Assembly: GCA_022577435.1 (NCBI GenBank) | Contig: JAKOON010000114.1 | Span: 313,501-377,500, forward strand | Source of the DNA: Embiotoca jacksoni | Lineage: Eukaryota > Chordata > Actinopteri > Embiotocidae | Length of the DNA: 64,000 nt | Direction of reading: 5' to 3' | Part shown: one piece after another, positions 47,001-60,900 of the stretch | Numbering within the stretch: position 1 is the stretch's first letter | How the letters are laid out: the number at the start of each line of letters is the position of its first letter | Notes under the pieces: generated by a model | Database searches by the model: none | Seen by the model: only the letters and a program-made list of their open reading frames with translations | Told to the model about the DNA's origin: nothing | Translations under genes and position numbers: made by a program

Positions 47001-50000
47001 AGCCAGGCTGAGCTGGAGGAGATCTCCGGTGACTCCATGAGGACTTTCTCTGTCAGTAACTTTGAGGCCCTGAAGTCCATCAGCAACAACATTGTCACAG
47101 AGATCTGCTCTTCAGAGGGTAAGGACAACCGGACGAGACGGCCTCGCATCCCGCATAGAGAGCCGAACTGAAACCAGGACTTCTGGAGTATGTTTTACTT
47201 TTGTAAGCGGGACTTTGGTGCCCTTTGACCTTCTGCCACCAAAGTCAGATCAGTTCACCCTCGTGTCCGACCTCGTGTCGGTCTGCCAAACTTGAAGAAA
47301 TTCCCTCGAGGAATTCTTTAGATATCACGTCCACAAGGAAGGGACGGACAGACAGACGGTCCAAAAACAGAACGCTACAGCTAATGCTAATTTGATCGTG
47401 GTTTTATTGCTTCTGAAGCTGCAGTTTCACTTCGGCTCTCTATGACGTGGATAGGGTGGAAGATGTTTAACCTGGCTGGAGGGTTGCGCTTCAAGGAGAC
47501 GAGGAACGCCACACTAACCTTTCTCTGTTCTGTACCCACAGCTTGCGAAGATGTACCGAGCGACATATTTTTCTTAACTGCCAGCTCTGAGAGCATCACT
47601 GACATCGACTATCAGAAAATGAAAGACTTCATTAAATCTGTCATCAGCAAGTCGGTCATTGGGGAGAACCAGGTGAAAGTTGGCGTCATGCAGTTCAGCA
47701 CAGAATCTCGTCTGGAGTTTGACCTCAACAAGTACAACAGAAAAGAGGACATAATGCAGGCGATCGACCGCATGACTCAGATGAATCAAGGCACTCGCAG
47801 CGTATTGGGCATTCAGGATGTCTCAAAGTACTTTGATGCAGACAGAGGAGGACGCCCTCACCTGAAGCAGAGATTGGTACTGATAACAGATGGTAACATC
47901 AAAGGTAATGTCGCGCTCCACGCTGCAGCTCTCCGGGCCAAGAACGTGGAGATCTACACTGTGGGACTGAAGGACGCCGGCACCAAGCAGCTGCAGGAGA
48001 TCAGCCACTCCGTGGACCAGGTCTTTACTCTGAGAAACTTTGACGAACTGAAGTCACTGGTGCCCAAGCTGGCCTTAAAGTTCTGTAAGAAAGGTAAGGG
48101 TGGTGTGAGACTGTCTGAACCAGGTGGTGACTGATTAGATTTATTTTTATTGTGGAATCACACCATATAATACACACATTATTAGGTCTTAAAGTTAGCT
48201 TCAGATTCGCTACTTAAGGGAAAAGTTAAGGGAAACCTTACTGACAGCTTCGAACCACATGTTGTCCTCTTAATGCTGTTAAAGCATCTTAGACACTTTA
48301 GATGAAGCCTGAACTCTAAAGTCTGAACAGCATTTTCTGTTTTAGGAAACCTTTATTCCATTTGTGAAAACAAAAACTGGGATATTTCACTGCCTTTTTT
48401 CACCTCTGGGCCGCATTAGACCGGCTCCAGGTCCAGAACTACAGCACTCACACAGGTCAAACCTGGACTGGATTATCACAGAGATCTCAGGGTTGTCTTG
48501 AAAGTCATTGAAAGTCACGTTTGAAGTCATCTCCACCTGCGAGTTAGACCTGAAGAAGCCCTGAGGGCCAGAGGAAGTCCTTTCCATGACACTCAGATTG
48601 ACACTGCGACCGTGATTTTTTTATCATGACAACCAACCAGCTCTCCACTCTCGACGCTAACCTGCCCTCTCACTCTTTGTTCTTCCTCCAGATTGTGAGA
48701 AGATAGATAAAGCTGATATCATTTTCCTGGTGGACGGCTCCAAAAGTATAGATGAGAAAGAGTTCGAAAGCATACGAACCTTTATGGTGTCCATAGTGAA
48801 CCAGACCACCGTCGGGAAGGAGCTGACTCGCTTTGGGATCATTCTCTACTCCAACCAATCTGAGTCCAAGTTTGCTCTCAAAGATTGTACCTCTAGAAGA
48901 GCCGTTCTTCAAGCAATAAAAGATTTGTTATCGCCAAAAAGCATAACAAATACAGGCAACGCCATGGCCTACTCCGTAGACTTCTTCACTGCCAAGAACG
49001 GCGGCCGCAGAGAGCTCAAAGTGCCTCAGATTCTCATGGTGATCACAGACGGCGACGCCACCGACTCTGATAAACTGAAGCCGTCATCTGATGAGCTGCG
49101 TTCCAACCAGATCACCGTCTTCAGCATCGGAGTGGATGAGGCAAGAACAGACCAGCTGCACATCATGGCCGCAGGCGACACGTCCAAAGTCTTCTACGTG
49201 AAAGAGTTTGAGAAACTGGAAACTCTGTACAAGAATATTTCTTCTATCCTCTGCAATAAGACCAAGCCAGGTAAGAGGTTCCGTACTTGTGGTCACAGTA
49301 ATTAACTTAAAGCTCTCAGTAGAAACTCTGCTGCTCAAATTAAATAGCTCAAAATAGAACTTCATCACCAGAAATAATTCAACAAGGTTTGTCAACTTCT
49401 CTTCCCTTCATTACAACAAACTGCATGCTGGGAGACTGGAAAAAAATGGTTCCAAAAAAGTTTTATTATGCATATTGTTTTTTGTGTAGAGTGTGCATTG
49501 ATATGATTTTAAAAGCATTCAAAGCTCTTATTTTTATAGCACACCGAGCTGAAGTGTTCTGTGTTACAGTCTCAGACTGTTCTGCAAAGCTATGTCACTT
49601 TTATGACTTTTTGAGTCAGCCCCACGATTGTTCTTCAAGTTCAGGAAATTTAAAAATAATCAACTAATTGGATGCAGGAGTGCCTTAAAGTGTAGTACCA
49701 TTGAGGGCCACCAGGGGCTGTCTCCACTACAACCGCTCTACATACTCTAGAGTTGTTCATCAGTGCTGACGTCCTTCTCTTGCTTTTCTCTGGCAGCTTG
49801 TGACCGGACCGATTTGGTCTTTCTGCTGGATCAGTCCAGCAACATCAGCCCAGCCGAACACGGAGCCGTGACCCGGTTCACCGTGGACCTGGTCAACAGC
49901 TTTAAAGTCGGTGAAGAGTTCGTGCGTGTCGGACTCGCACAGTTCAGTACCGACTTTCAGCATGAGTTTTACCTCAACATGTACTACAACGCTGAGGATG

Positions 50001-53000
50001 CGATCAAGCACATCGACAGCCTGGGACGCCGCGGCGGAGAGACCAACATCGGACAAGCCTTGTACCACATGAGGACGTACTTCCAGAAGTCGGTCGGCAG
50101 CCGCAGCAACTTACCCAGGAACCTGCTGCTGATCACACGCGGTAACTCTCAGGATGACGTGAAGGATGAAGCCGACCGCCTCCGGGCGATGGGGGTCCAG
50201 ATAATAGTCATCATAGTTGGAGAGGTCTACGACCTGCAGCTCCTGCAGATCACCGGAACGGCGGACAAACTAATCCCTGTCTACAATGTCGACCGCTTCC
50301 AAAATATCAAACAATTGGTTATCGACAGCATCTGCTACGTCCCGGACAAGCCCTCGAGTAAGTCTCACAGTGTAACTTATTGTTTTTAACCTTCACATGT
50401 GTGTCTGAGTGCCGAGGGTAAAGACAGACTTCTCTTGGCAGAGGACTGCAGCATCGACATCGCCGTAGGCTTCGACATCACTGAGAGAAGCGGAGGCATC
50501 GGCAAGCTGCTGAGCAGCAGCCACTTGATGCTCCAGAACCACCTGGAGGAGATCATCTATTACGCCTCCTCGTTGAAAGACGTGTGCTGCACCAGCGCCG
50601 GACCGATCCAGACCAGGGTGGCCTTCCACCTGGTGGACCGCAATGGAGCCTCGCTGTACGACGCCGGCTTCGAAAGCTACAGCACCGAGGTGGTGGGGAA
50701 AGTGCTGACCTGGCCGCTGTCTCAGCCCACCTACTTCAACTCTGCCATGCTCAAGTTCTTCATGGACAGGTTCAGAGCCGCGTCCACCGCCAGCGTCAAG
50801 GTGAGAAGGACACAGTTTCAACCCGGCACGCACCTCTGAGGCCTTTATTTGTCATAAAGTTTTGACCTGCTGGTGTCCGATGAAAAAAAGCCAGTTCAGC
50901 TTACGGTCCGGACAGCGTAACTGTCGTACCCATAATCACATTAAAACATGTTTTAACAGCGTGTTTTAACTTAATAAAACATGTAATCTAAATGTTTTCA
51001 TATTGTGGAGCAATTCACTCTCAAAATACAAAACTTTTTGTGAGTCTGATCACCGTTTCCATGCCAACACATGGGGTATGACTAGCAACTGGAACACAAT
51101 CAGCAGTCTTATGTAACGTACGCAATGTTTACTACTCCAGGAAGTAGTCCGACCCTTAGCAACCACCTAGCAACAGAGAGGATTTCTAGTCTCCAACTGA
51201 ATAAATACAGAACATAGAAACACTAAACTGCTCAGTTAGCTCAGTCTGGTTGGAACAAAGATATCTGATGAACAAAGATATCTGATGAACTAAGATATGT
51301 AATGAACAAAGATATCTGATGAACTAAGATATGTAATGAACAAAGATACCTGATGAACAAAGATATGTAATGAACAAAGATATCTGATGAACAAAGATAT
51401 CTGATGAACAAAGATATCCATGGACTCGTGTGTTTTTAACATTTTAGCTCCGTGTCATGTGTTCAAACCAAACCGGTCCAGCTAGCCGCCGCTAGGATTG
51501 TAAGTGCGTGACTATCCGTGGTGTTACGGTACGGGTGCTCGGAGCGACCAAAAAGGACCAAAAGAGACCCGACTTCACCAAATGGGTCATTTAATAGAAC
51601 TATAACAAGTAGAAACTACATTATATTACATATTATATGAAATTCAGTTTTAATTCTATATTCCCATTGAGAGGATGGAGTGATATTTCTAGTGATGAGC
51701 AGGATGTGATGTCATGATGACTTGTTCCAAATGTTCTGTTGAACAATCAGGTCTCTGGGGGTGGAGCTACTTGCTTTATAACCAGCTTTTAACATGACTA
51801 AACGTGTTCCTCAGGTGCTGCTGATCTTCTCAGATGGACTCGATGAAAAGCAGTTGCAGCTGAAGCGCACGTCAGAGCTGCTGGAACAGTCTGGTAAAAC
51901 CAAAAGTTCCTCCTCCTCCTCAGTAATGTCTTCATCCTTCATCACTTTCATTTTCTTTCACACCTACTGGACAAAGCCAACATGACCCAGTTACTTTATC
52001 TAAAGTCAAGTGTGTGAGTCTCTGGAGGACGTCGCGTTTGGTCCAACCTGCTGTTTGAACTGCCTGCAGGTGTCAACGCTCTGCTGACGGTGGCGCTGGA
52101 GGACACCGACCCCTCTCCGCTGCAGGTGGTGGAGTTTGGCCGAGGGCTCGAGTACCAGCGTCCTCTCACCATCGGCATGCCGAGCATCGGCAGCACCGTC
52201 CTCCAACAGATTGTAAGTCCTTTATGTTACATTACATTACATTTCATTTATCTGACGCTTTTATCCAAAGCTACTTACAATAAGTTAATTTCAACCATGA
52301 GGGTACAAACCCAGAACAACAAGAATCAAGGAAATACAATTTCTTCCAGAAAGCCAAACTACAAAGTTCTATCAGTAAGTTCTATTTTAAGATACTAAAG
52401 TTCTACTGTTCAAGGTAAAGGAGGAAGAGGTGTGTTTTTAGTTTGTGGTGGAAGATGTTCAGAGTTTCTGTCCTGATGTCATTGGGGAGCTCATTCTACC
52501 ATTTAGGAGCCAGGACAGCAAACAGTCATGATTTTGTAGAGTGTTTAACTCAGTGAGGAGCAACAAGCTGATTGGTAGAAGCAGAGTGGAGGGAGGGGCT
52601 GGGATGTAGGGTTGGACCATGTCCTGGATGTAGACTGGACCCGATCTGTTCGCAGCACGGTACGCAAATACTAATGTTTGGAAACGGATGCGGGCAGCTA
52701 CTGGTAACCAGTGAAGGGAGCAGAGGAGGAGGAGGAAGAGGAGGAGGAAAAGGAGGAAGAGGAGGAGGAGGAGCGGAGTAGTGTGAGTGAATCTAAGAGG
52801 TTAAAGACCAGTCGAGCTGCTGCATTCTGGATGAGCTGCAGAGGTCGGATGGTACTAACAGATAGACCTGCCAGGAGGGAGTTACAGTAGTCTAGATGTG
52901 AGATGACCAGAGCCTGGACCAGAACCTGGACCAGAGCCTGGACCAGAGCCTGGACCAGAACCTGGACCAGAACCTGGACCAGAACCTGCACCTCCTTCTG

Positions 53001-54862
53001 AGTGAGAAGAGGACGTATTCTCCTGATGTTGTGCAGCATGTATCTACAGGAACGTGTTGTTGCAGTGATGTTGGCAGTAAGAGAGAGTTGACTGTGGAGT
53101 GTCTCCGAGGTTCTTATCAGTCAGGGTCGGGATAACAGAGTTGTTGAAGGTAGTAGTCAGATCGAGGGTGGGAGAGTCTTTCTCTGGAAGGAAGAGCAGT
53201 TCGGTCTTGTGGAGGTTGATTTCCAGGTGGTGTGAAGACATCCACTGAGAGATGTCAGTCAGACAGGCAGAGATTCATGCTGCTACCTGTGTTTCAGATC
53301 TGGAAAAGAGAGGATCAGTTGGGTGTCATCAGCATAGCTGTGGTAGGAAAAGACATGCGAGTGAAGGACAGAGCCGAGAGAGTCGGTGTACAGAGAGAAG
53401 AGGAGGGGACCCGGGACGGAGCCTTGAGGGACACCAGTAGTGAGAGGACAAGGTTCAGACACAGATCCTCTCCAAGTTACCCGGTAGGTGAGGTCGTTGA
53501 GGTAGGATGAGAACAGGGAGAGAGCAGAGAGACACCGAGGTCCTGAAGGAGGAAAGAAGGATCTGGTGGTTCACTGTGTCAAATGCAGCAGAAGGTCTAG
53601 AAGGATCAGGACAGAGGACAGAGAGGCTGCTCTAGCAGTGTGAAGCTGCTCAGGGACAGAAGGAGGACCGTCTCTGTTGAAACCAGACTGGTGGTCAAGA
53701 AGGTTATTATGGTGGAGATAGGAGGAGAGTTGGTTAAAGATAGCTCGCTCCAGAGTTTTAGAAAGAAAGGGAAGAAGAGAGACGGTCTGTAGTTGTTTAC
53801 TTCAGACGGGTTGAGGGGGGGTTTCTTCAGGAGAGGGTTCACTCTCTCCTTCAGAGAGTTCGGAAAGCAGCCATGTTGCTGTTGACTGCAAGGAAACGAC
53901 CTTAATGACGCTGTTTCCACCCGGAAATAACCATCACAAGTGGCCTGTAAATGTTCAAGTGTGAATGAAGGTGGTCCGAACCACCGACTGTTTATAAAAG
54001 AGTTCGTAGCTTCAGGTCTGTAAAATGGTTCAGATCCAGAAGTGTCTTCAGCTGCAATACCAGCGAGTGCCACTAGAGGTCGTCTCCAAAAAGCCTCCGG
54101 CTCCATAGACTCCCATTCAACTTCTCTCATCAAATCCAAAGTGAATAAAATGTGTCCATCAGTTATCTCGGTGTTGTTAGCTAAAGTCACTCCTTCTTCT
54201 TAGTTTTCTGGAGGTCCATCTGAAAATAATCCCTCATTCATTAGAAAAGAAGATTCAAAAAGACCTGTTCATGTAAATACTAGAGGACCCAGTGGAAAAC
54301 CTTGCGGTGCCCCATATTTACCCCGATGATCACACGTTGACCTTTGTGTTCTCTCTGCAGACCAACGTGGCCGACCAGAAGTGCTGCAACGTCCTGTGCA
54401 AATGTTCAGGAGCCAAAGGCCACCGCGGTGATCCAGGAAAACCGGGGATCAAGGTGACTGGAAGACGCATCATCTTTAAATATATACAGGAAGTCGGGAA
54501 TGCTTGAGGACACATAAGAGGTCCGATCGGTGGAGCTTCTCCTCCTCAAGGACGCAGGTGGTTGAGATGCAGCTTTGTACAAAAATAATGTTTTGTGTCT
54601 TATAAACAGGGTCTGCTGGGCCGGCCGGGTCAGCCGGGCTTCCCAGGAGACGAGGGACCGATGGTAAGTGGCTCTTCATCAGTTTATCCTCACATGTTTA
54701 CAACAGCTGAGGTCAAGAGGGAACAAAACAGCTGGGAGAACATCTGCAGCTGGAAACTAGATGACTGGTGGAAGAGGACTGACTCTTTTCAAACCAGTAA
54801 TAATACTTTCCAGCAAATCTCTTTGCTGTTTGTTATCCTTGAGATATAACAGACAGACAGAC

Positions 54863-54903
<41 letters not shown>

Positions 54904-57900
54904 GTACTGTGTTTGAGATTGTCTGCTGTGTCACGGCTCTCTGTGGTTGTTGCAGGGCGATCGAGGGCTTCCAGGACAAACGGGACCTCAAGGCTTCCAG
55001 GGTTGTCCTGGAACCAGAGGACTGAAGGTAAGAACACCTGCAGAGGTGTTCACACACACAACCACTGATGCAGACACAGCTGGTGTTCAACCACAGACTG
55101 GATATAAAACTACAGACTGGATATAAAACTACAGGCTTGATATAAAACTACAGGCTGGATATAAAACTACAGGCTGGATATAAAACTACAGACTGGATAT
55201 AAAACTACAGACTGGATATAAAACCACAGACTGGATATAAAACTACAGGCTGGATATAAAACTACAGACTGGATATAAAACTACAGACTGGATATAAAAC
55301 CACAGACTGGATATAAAACTACAGACTGGATATAAAACTACAGACTGGATATAAAACTACAGACTGGATATAAAACCACAGACTGGATATAAAACTACAG
55401 ACTGGATATAAAACACAGACTGGATATAAAACACAGACTACAGACTGTTTATAAAAGTGTTCGTAGCTTCAGGTCTGTAAAATGGTTCTGATCCAGAAGT
55501 GTCTTCAGCTGCAATACCAGCGAGTGCCACTAGAGGTCGGCTCCAAAAAGCCTCCGGCTCCATAGACTCCCATTCAACTTCTCTCATCAAATCCAAAGTC
55601 AATAAAATGTGTCCATCAGACTGAATGAAAACTGTAAATTTAATTATCAGCTTTTGTTTATTGGCATGAAAATCAAGTTGTAACTGCATCAGGCAAAAAT
55701 ATGTGACATTTCCTTCATTTTATACAAATACTTGTTGGTTTCCTGTGAAGCCAGCATGAAAGCACATGTAACGTAATCAGGAGTGTGTGTGTGGGATGTT
55801 GATCCTGTTTGTGTGTGCAGGGCCACCGAGGCGCCTCTGGAAACAGGGTGAGTGGAACCAAACAGCTGTTTACCCAACATGTTTGGACTAATAAATGTTG
55901 AGTCAGCAGCGCTGAGACGAGGCAGCTGATTGTGTTTCATCGCTGCAGGGTGACGACGGAGGAGAGGGGATTGATGGAGTCGACGGACAGCAGGTAACCA
56001 CGGCAACCTCTGGACAGATGGTCACTTTAAATCAAGACAGACCGCTTCTACAAGGGCAATGATTCATCTTGAGCTGTATTATAAAAAAAAAAAAATAGAA
56101 AATTGAATAGAATAAATAGAACACATTAGAATAGAATAGAATAAAATAGAACACATTATAATAGAATAGAATAAAATAGAATACATTATAATAGAATAGA
56201 ATAAAATAGAATACGTTAGAATAGAATACATTCAAATAGAACAGAATAGAATACATTACAATAAAATAGCATACATTACAATGGAATATAATAGATTAAA
56301 ATAAAATAAAATAAAATAAAATAAAATAAAATAGAATAAAATAGAATAGAATAGTTTCCAATTAAAGCACCAATGTAGAAGCAGCAGATGAACCACATCA
56401 AGAACATATTGAGATATAAAGATGAGATATGAGAATACTGTGGTGGTAAAAACAGAAGACATACGTGTGGAATAAATCTCAGACCGCTAACATGATGTTC
56501 TTTTTGTGTTTCCAGGGAGACACGGGAAGAGACGGACTTAAAGGAGACAGAGGACACACAGGAGACACAGTAAAATAACACATTTAATTTAGTTTTTTCT
56601 GTGATCTGCTACATGATAATTACAGTCAGATCATTTCATAAACTAAAGTAAGACAATAAAAGTCCTTCATTCATGTTTAAATGTTTAAATGTGGACATTT
56701 GAAGCTTTATTTCATCCTGTTGTTTGTTTCATCACCGTGAAACTCGGAGGTGTTGACCTCTGACCTCCTAGTTGATTGACAGGCTGATGTGTTGTCCTCA
56801 GGGTCTCACAGGGATCAAAGGGGACGTGGGGCCTAAAGGAGAGCGAGGACTGAGTGGAGATCCGGTGAGTGCCGACGTGTCGTTTTAATCTTTGAGCCTC
56901 TCCAACCCAGAAGAACCCGACGGGAACCGTTGAAGCTGAGAGTCGTCACTCTGACATCATAAACACACTTTAATGGGTCTTTAAATCTGAAGTATCCACA
57001 GCTGTTATCCCATCAACAAACCCGCCGACTCGGCGCAGGCGCTTCCTGTTTATGTCTCCTGGAGAGAGGCCGCTCACAAACAAACGCTGCGTCAAACGTT
57101 GTCGTATTAACGGCGCCCTCTTGTGGTAAAAGCAGTGAGGAGTTGATGCTCACTTCCTGTTGTGTCTGACAGGGCGAACCAGGAACCATTAACGCCAAAC
57201 GAGGACCCAAAGGAGACCCAGGAAACCCAGGACGGCCGGTAAGACATAAACAGACGAGCTCGCGGCAGGTTTAATCGGTCCGAGTCCCTCGTGGACATTA
57301 AAAGCCTCCCGACTGAGTCGTCACGGAAACGTTGAGCGGTGAACATCCAATCAGCGAGCAGTAGGCCGATCTGTGGAGAACTGGTGTTGATTCTTCTTCC
57401 TGTGGAGGTGTCAATCACTCCCTCCACAATTTGTCAACATTGTTTTGATCAAAAGTTTTTGATTTTGGGGCGAATTTGTAATTTGTGGAGTTTTAAATGA
57501 GAGTTTTGCAGTGAAAATTGCAGGAATTTGTAAAAATTGCTAATTCGGGGAAAAAAAACCTTATTTTTTTAAGCATTACCTGATAAAAGAATAAATATGT
57601 GACTTCCTGTTATAATAATCCTGCTGAAATATTTAACTTGTAATGTCTTTTTCTTTCTGTGTTGAACTCTAAAAGTGACAAATCTTTCCAGAACAGACCA
57701 TCTGTGACTCATAGAAACAAATAACACATCTGCTTTCAAAATAAGAGCTTTAGACTGTAATATAGAAACAAAGAACACATCTGCTTTCAAAATAAGAGCT
57801 TTAGATTGTAATATAGAAACAAAGAATACATCTGCCTTCAAAATAAGAGCTTTAGACTGTAATATGGAAACAAAGATTACATCTGCCTTCAAAATAAGAG

Positions 57901-60900
57901 CTTTAGACTGTAATATAGAAACAAAGAATACATCTGCTTTCAAAATAAGAGCTTTACATTGTAATATACAAACAAAGAATATATCTGCCTTCAAAATAAG
58001 AGCTTTAGACTGTAATATAGAAACAAAGAATACATCTACTTTCAAAATAAGAACTTTACACTGTAATATACAAACAAAGAATATATCTGCTTTCAAAATA
58101 AGAGCTTTACATGCTTTTTAAATCACATTCATTCAACACTAAAACTAAGTTCAGTCTCTTCCAGCTGGAAGTGGAGAAAACTCATTGAACATGTTCCTCA
58201 TTCATCATAAGACTACATTACTCACAAACCCCGTCACCTCCTGTTGTCGCGGTTACCTAGCAGTTGTTTAGTTTGATGGTGAGAGGAGAGGGGGTGGAGC
58301 TTTGATGTTTGAGAATGAACACTTAGTTTTTGGTAATAAAGTCAGTTTTATTTTGAAAGGAGACTTTACGATGTCATACTTTCATCAGAGCTTCTGATCA
58401 CGACAGTTTTTTGCAGCAATTTTGCAAAGTTCCTGCAAAATTTTGTGTAGAGTGCTTGAATTTGTGCTAATTATTGTGATTGCCTGGAGGACTGATGATA
58501 ATAATAATAATATAATAATAATGATTATTATTTTGAGTTTATATGTGTTTTTCTACATCATAAAGAGGTTCCCTTCACAGTCCCAGTTGGACTCTTCCAG
58601 CAGTATTACAGGACAGCATCAGGGGCTTCTGGGTAATGTAGTCTTCAGTCAGGTCAGACAATCCTGCAAGAGTGAGTCACTTCCTGTTTGAATCCACAGG
58701 GGGAACCTGGACCGAAGGGGAAGCCGAGTGTAGCCGGAGACATCGGGAACCCGGTGAGACCTCTGACCTTCACATGACACACGCATGTAGATAAATCTAA
58801 TAACAATAGTAATAATAGCATGAACAGTTTTGACGGGTTCGTCTGTGTAGTCTGGCCTTCAGTAGAATTTTATTTATTTTATGTAGATACCTGTTTACTC
58901 AGTTTTGATATTTTATGTAACTTGACAGTGAATTTTATTGATTAATTTAACTATTTATTCATAACTTTTAGTTTTCATTTGTATGAAGCATTTTTACTAA
59001 TTAATTCTGATTGATTGACGACTCAAAAATGACGCTTTCAAAAAAACTACGTTTAAAGATATGACACATACTGGGACGAAATAAAAAAAACAACATCAAC
59101 GGTAACCATGGCGACCGTAAAACCTGTCCTCTAAGAGGGACACACAGGAGGGTCGTCGGGTTTAAGAAAAGTTGGTCGTTTGGGTCGAGTATGACGCGGA
59201 CACAGGTTTAGGAAGAAAAGGACCCGGTCAGAGGTTCTGGGTTCTTCTACGACCCGCATCATGTGACACTGCAGGCGGTTCTGGGCTGCAGCGAGCCTCA
59301 GATCGACAGCAGGTTCTGGTATCGGTGTCAGTGAAGCAGCTGTTGTTGCAGTCTTATGTTTCCTGGATGCCGACGAATCGGAGCAGAGCTGTCTGTTGCT
59401 ATGGTGAATAAAACGTGTCTGTGTCCTCCGCCCTGCAGGGTCCGGATGGGAGGCGAGGTCTGAGCGGCGTGAAGGTGGGAGAACCGACACACTCGGTGCT
59501 ACTGAAGGTTTGTGGTTCTGTCACCAAACGTTCTGCTCTTCGTCCTCTTTCTGCAGGGAGCTCCAGGTGAGGGCGGAGCCGATGGACTCCGGGGCCTTCC
59601 AGGTGCTTCAGGTCCACAGGTGAGACTCCATGTTCAGTCCTTCTCTTTGTCCTCACTCTGCAGACACCAGTAGAAAACCTCTTCCTGTCTGTCTGCAGGG
59701 AAGCAGAGGAATCTCCGGGGAGAAAGGCATCAAAGGAACGCCGGGCTTCACTGGACCTCAGGTTTCTGTCTGCTGAAAAGGCTTTCATTTTGGAAGAGAA
59801 ACAGGAAGTGTTGAAAAACCTGATGGGACCTGATGGAACCTGATGGGACCTGATGGGACCTGATGTGATCTGATGGGATCTGATGGGATCTGATGGAACC
59901 TGATGGGACCTGATGGGACCTGATGGAACCTGATGGGACCTGATGGGACCTGATGGGACCTGATGCGATGATGATTAAACTGTTTGTTTCTGAATGTGTC
60001 ATAATGTTTGAACCAGCCAATCAGAATCCAGAAACGGACCTTCAGGTTCGTCCTGGTCTAACTGTCGGTGTTCCTGCAGGGTGGACCTGGAATAGGTGGG
60101 GAACGAGGAGCAGCGGGACGTCCTGGATTCAACGGACAGAAGGTCTGTTGTTGGACGTGATGGTGGAGGAAGTAGAACCAGATGTTCTGAAAGTTTGAAC
60201 TGTTGTTGTTGTCGTTGAAGGGCCAACTGGGAGACCCGGGAGTCAAAGGAGCTCCAGGTTCTCGGGGACCCCGAGGGATGACGGTAGGACCTGAACATGC
60301 CCTGCCTTCAATATGAACTGCGTCCTTCCAGTCCAGTCGGAGACCCTGATTGTCTGCGGTTTTGTTTCTAGGGTCAGGACGGCAGAGACGGTTCTGGACT
60401 TGTTGGACGCAAAGGTGGAAAGGTAGAGCCGACCTTAAGATAACTGTCTGCAGGAAAAGATGTGAGTGGACAAAGAGTGAGTTAACTGGTTGATGAAGAC
60501 GAGCAGCCGAAGAGGAGGAAGAGTCCCGTCGAAGCTCAAAACGTAGAAAGCCACGAGGAAGGTCGCAGCTTCCTCATCGGTCCTCAGATCTGTAACAACA
60601 TTCATGTTCTTCACACAGTCTGTTTATAAAAGAGTTCGTAGCTTCAGGTCTGTAAAACGGTTCTGATCCAGAAGTGTCTTCAGCTGCAATACCAGCGAGT
60701 GCCACTAGAGGTCGGCTCCAAAAAGCCTCCGGCTCCATAGACTCCCATTCAACTTCTCTCATCAAATCCAAAGTGAATAAAATGTGTCCATCAGTTATCT
60801 CGGTGTTGTTAGCTAAAGTCACTCCTTCTTATTAGTTTTCTGGAGGTCCATCTGAAAATAATCCCTCATTCATTAGAAAAGAAGATTCAAGAAGACCTGT

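Larger units (their letters stand above)
52222..53890 (-). mobile_element. Degenerate L2-type LINE fragment (reverse transcriptase 3' part)
   Basis: The minus strand shows RT blocks in broken frames: NPLLKKPPLNPSEVNNYRP, LEINLHKTELLFLP, KNLGDTPQSTLSY, HLDYCNSLLAG and LIQNAAARLVFNL. The 3' end carries the teleost phrase ATCTGACGCTTTTATCCAAA (plus strand) at 52239-52258. The frames are interrupted by frameshifts, stops and repeat expansions, so it is a dead copy. It lies in the collagen intron between exons 11 and 12, opposite to the gene. Confidence 0.85.

Noticed and set aside
50393..50833. 146-codon minus-strand frame opposite collagen exon 9
   Set aside because: Antisense shadow of a well-supported VWA exon.
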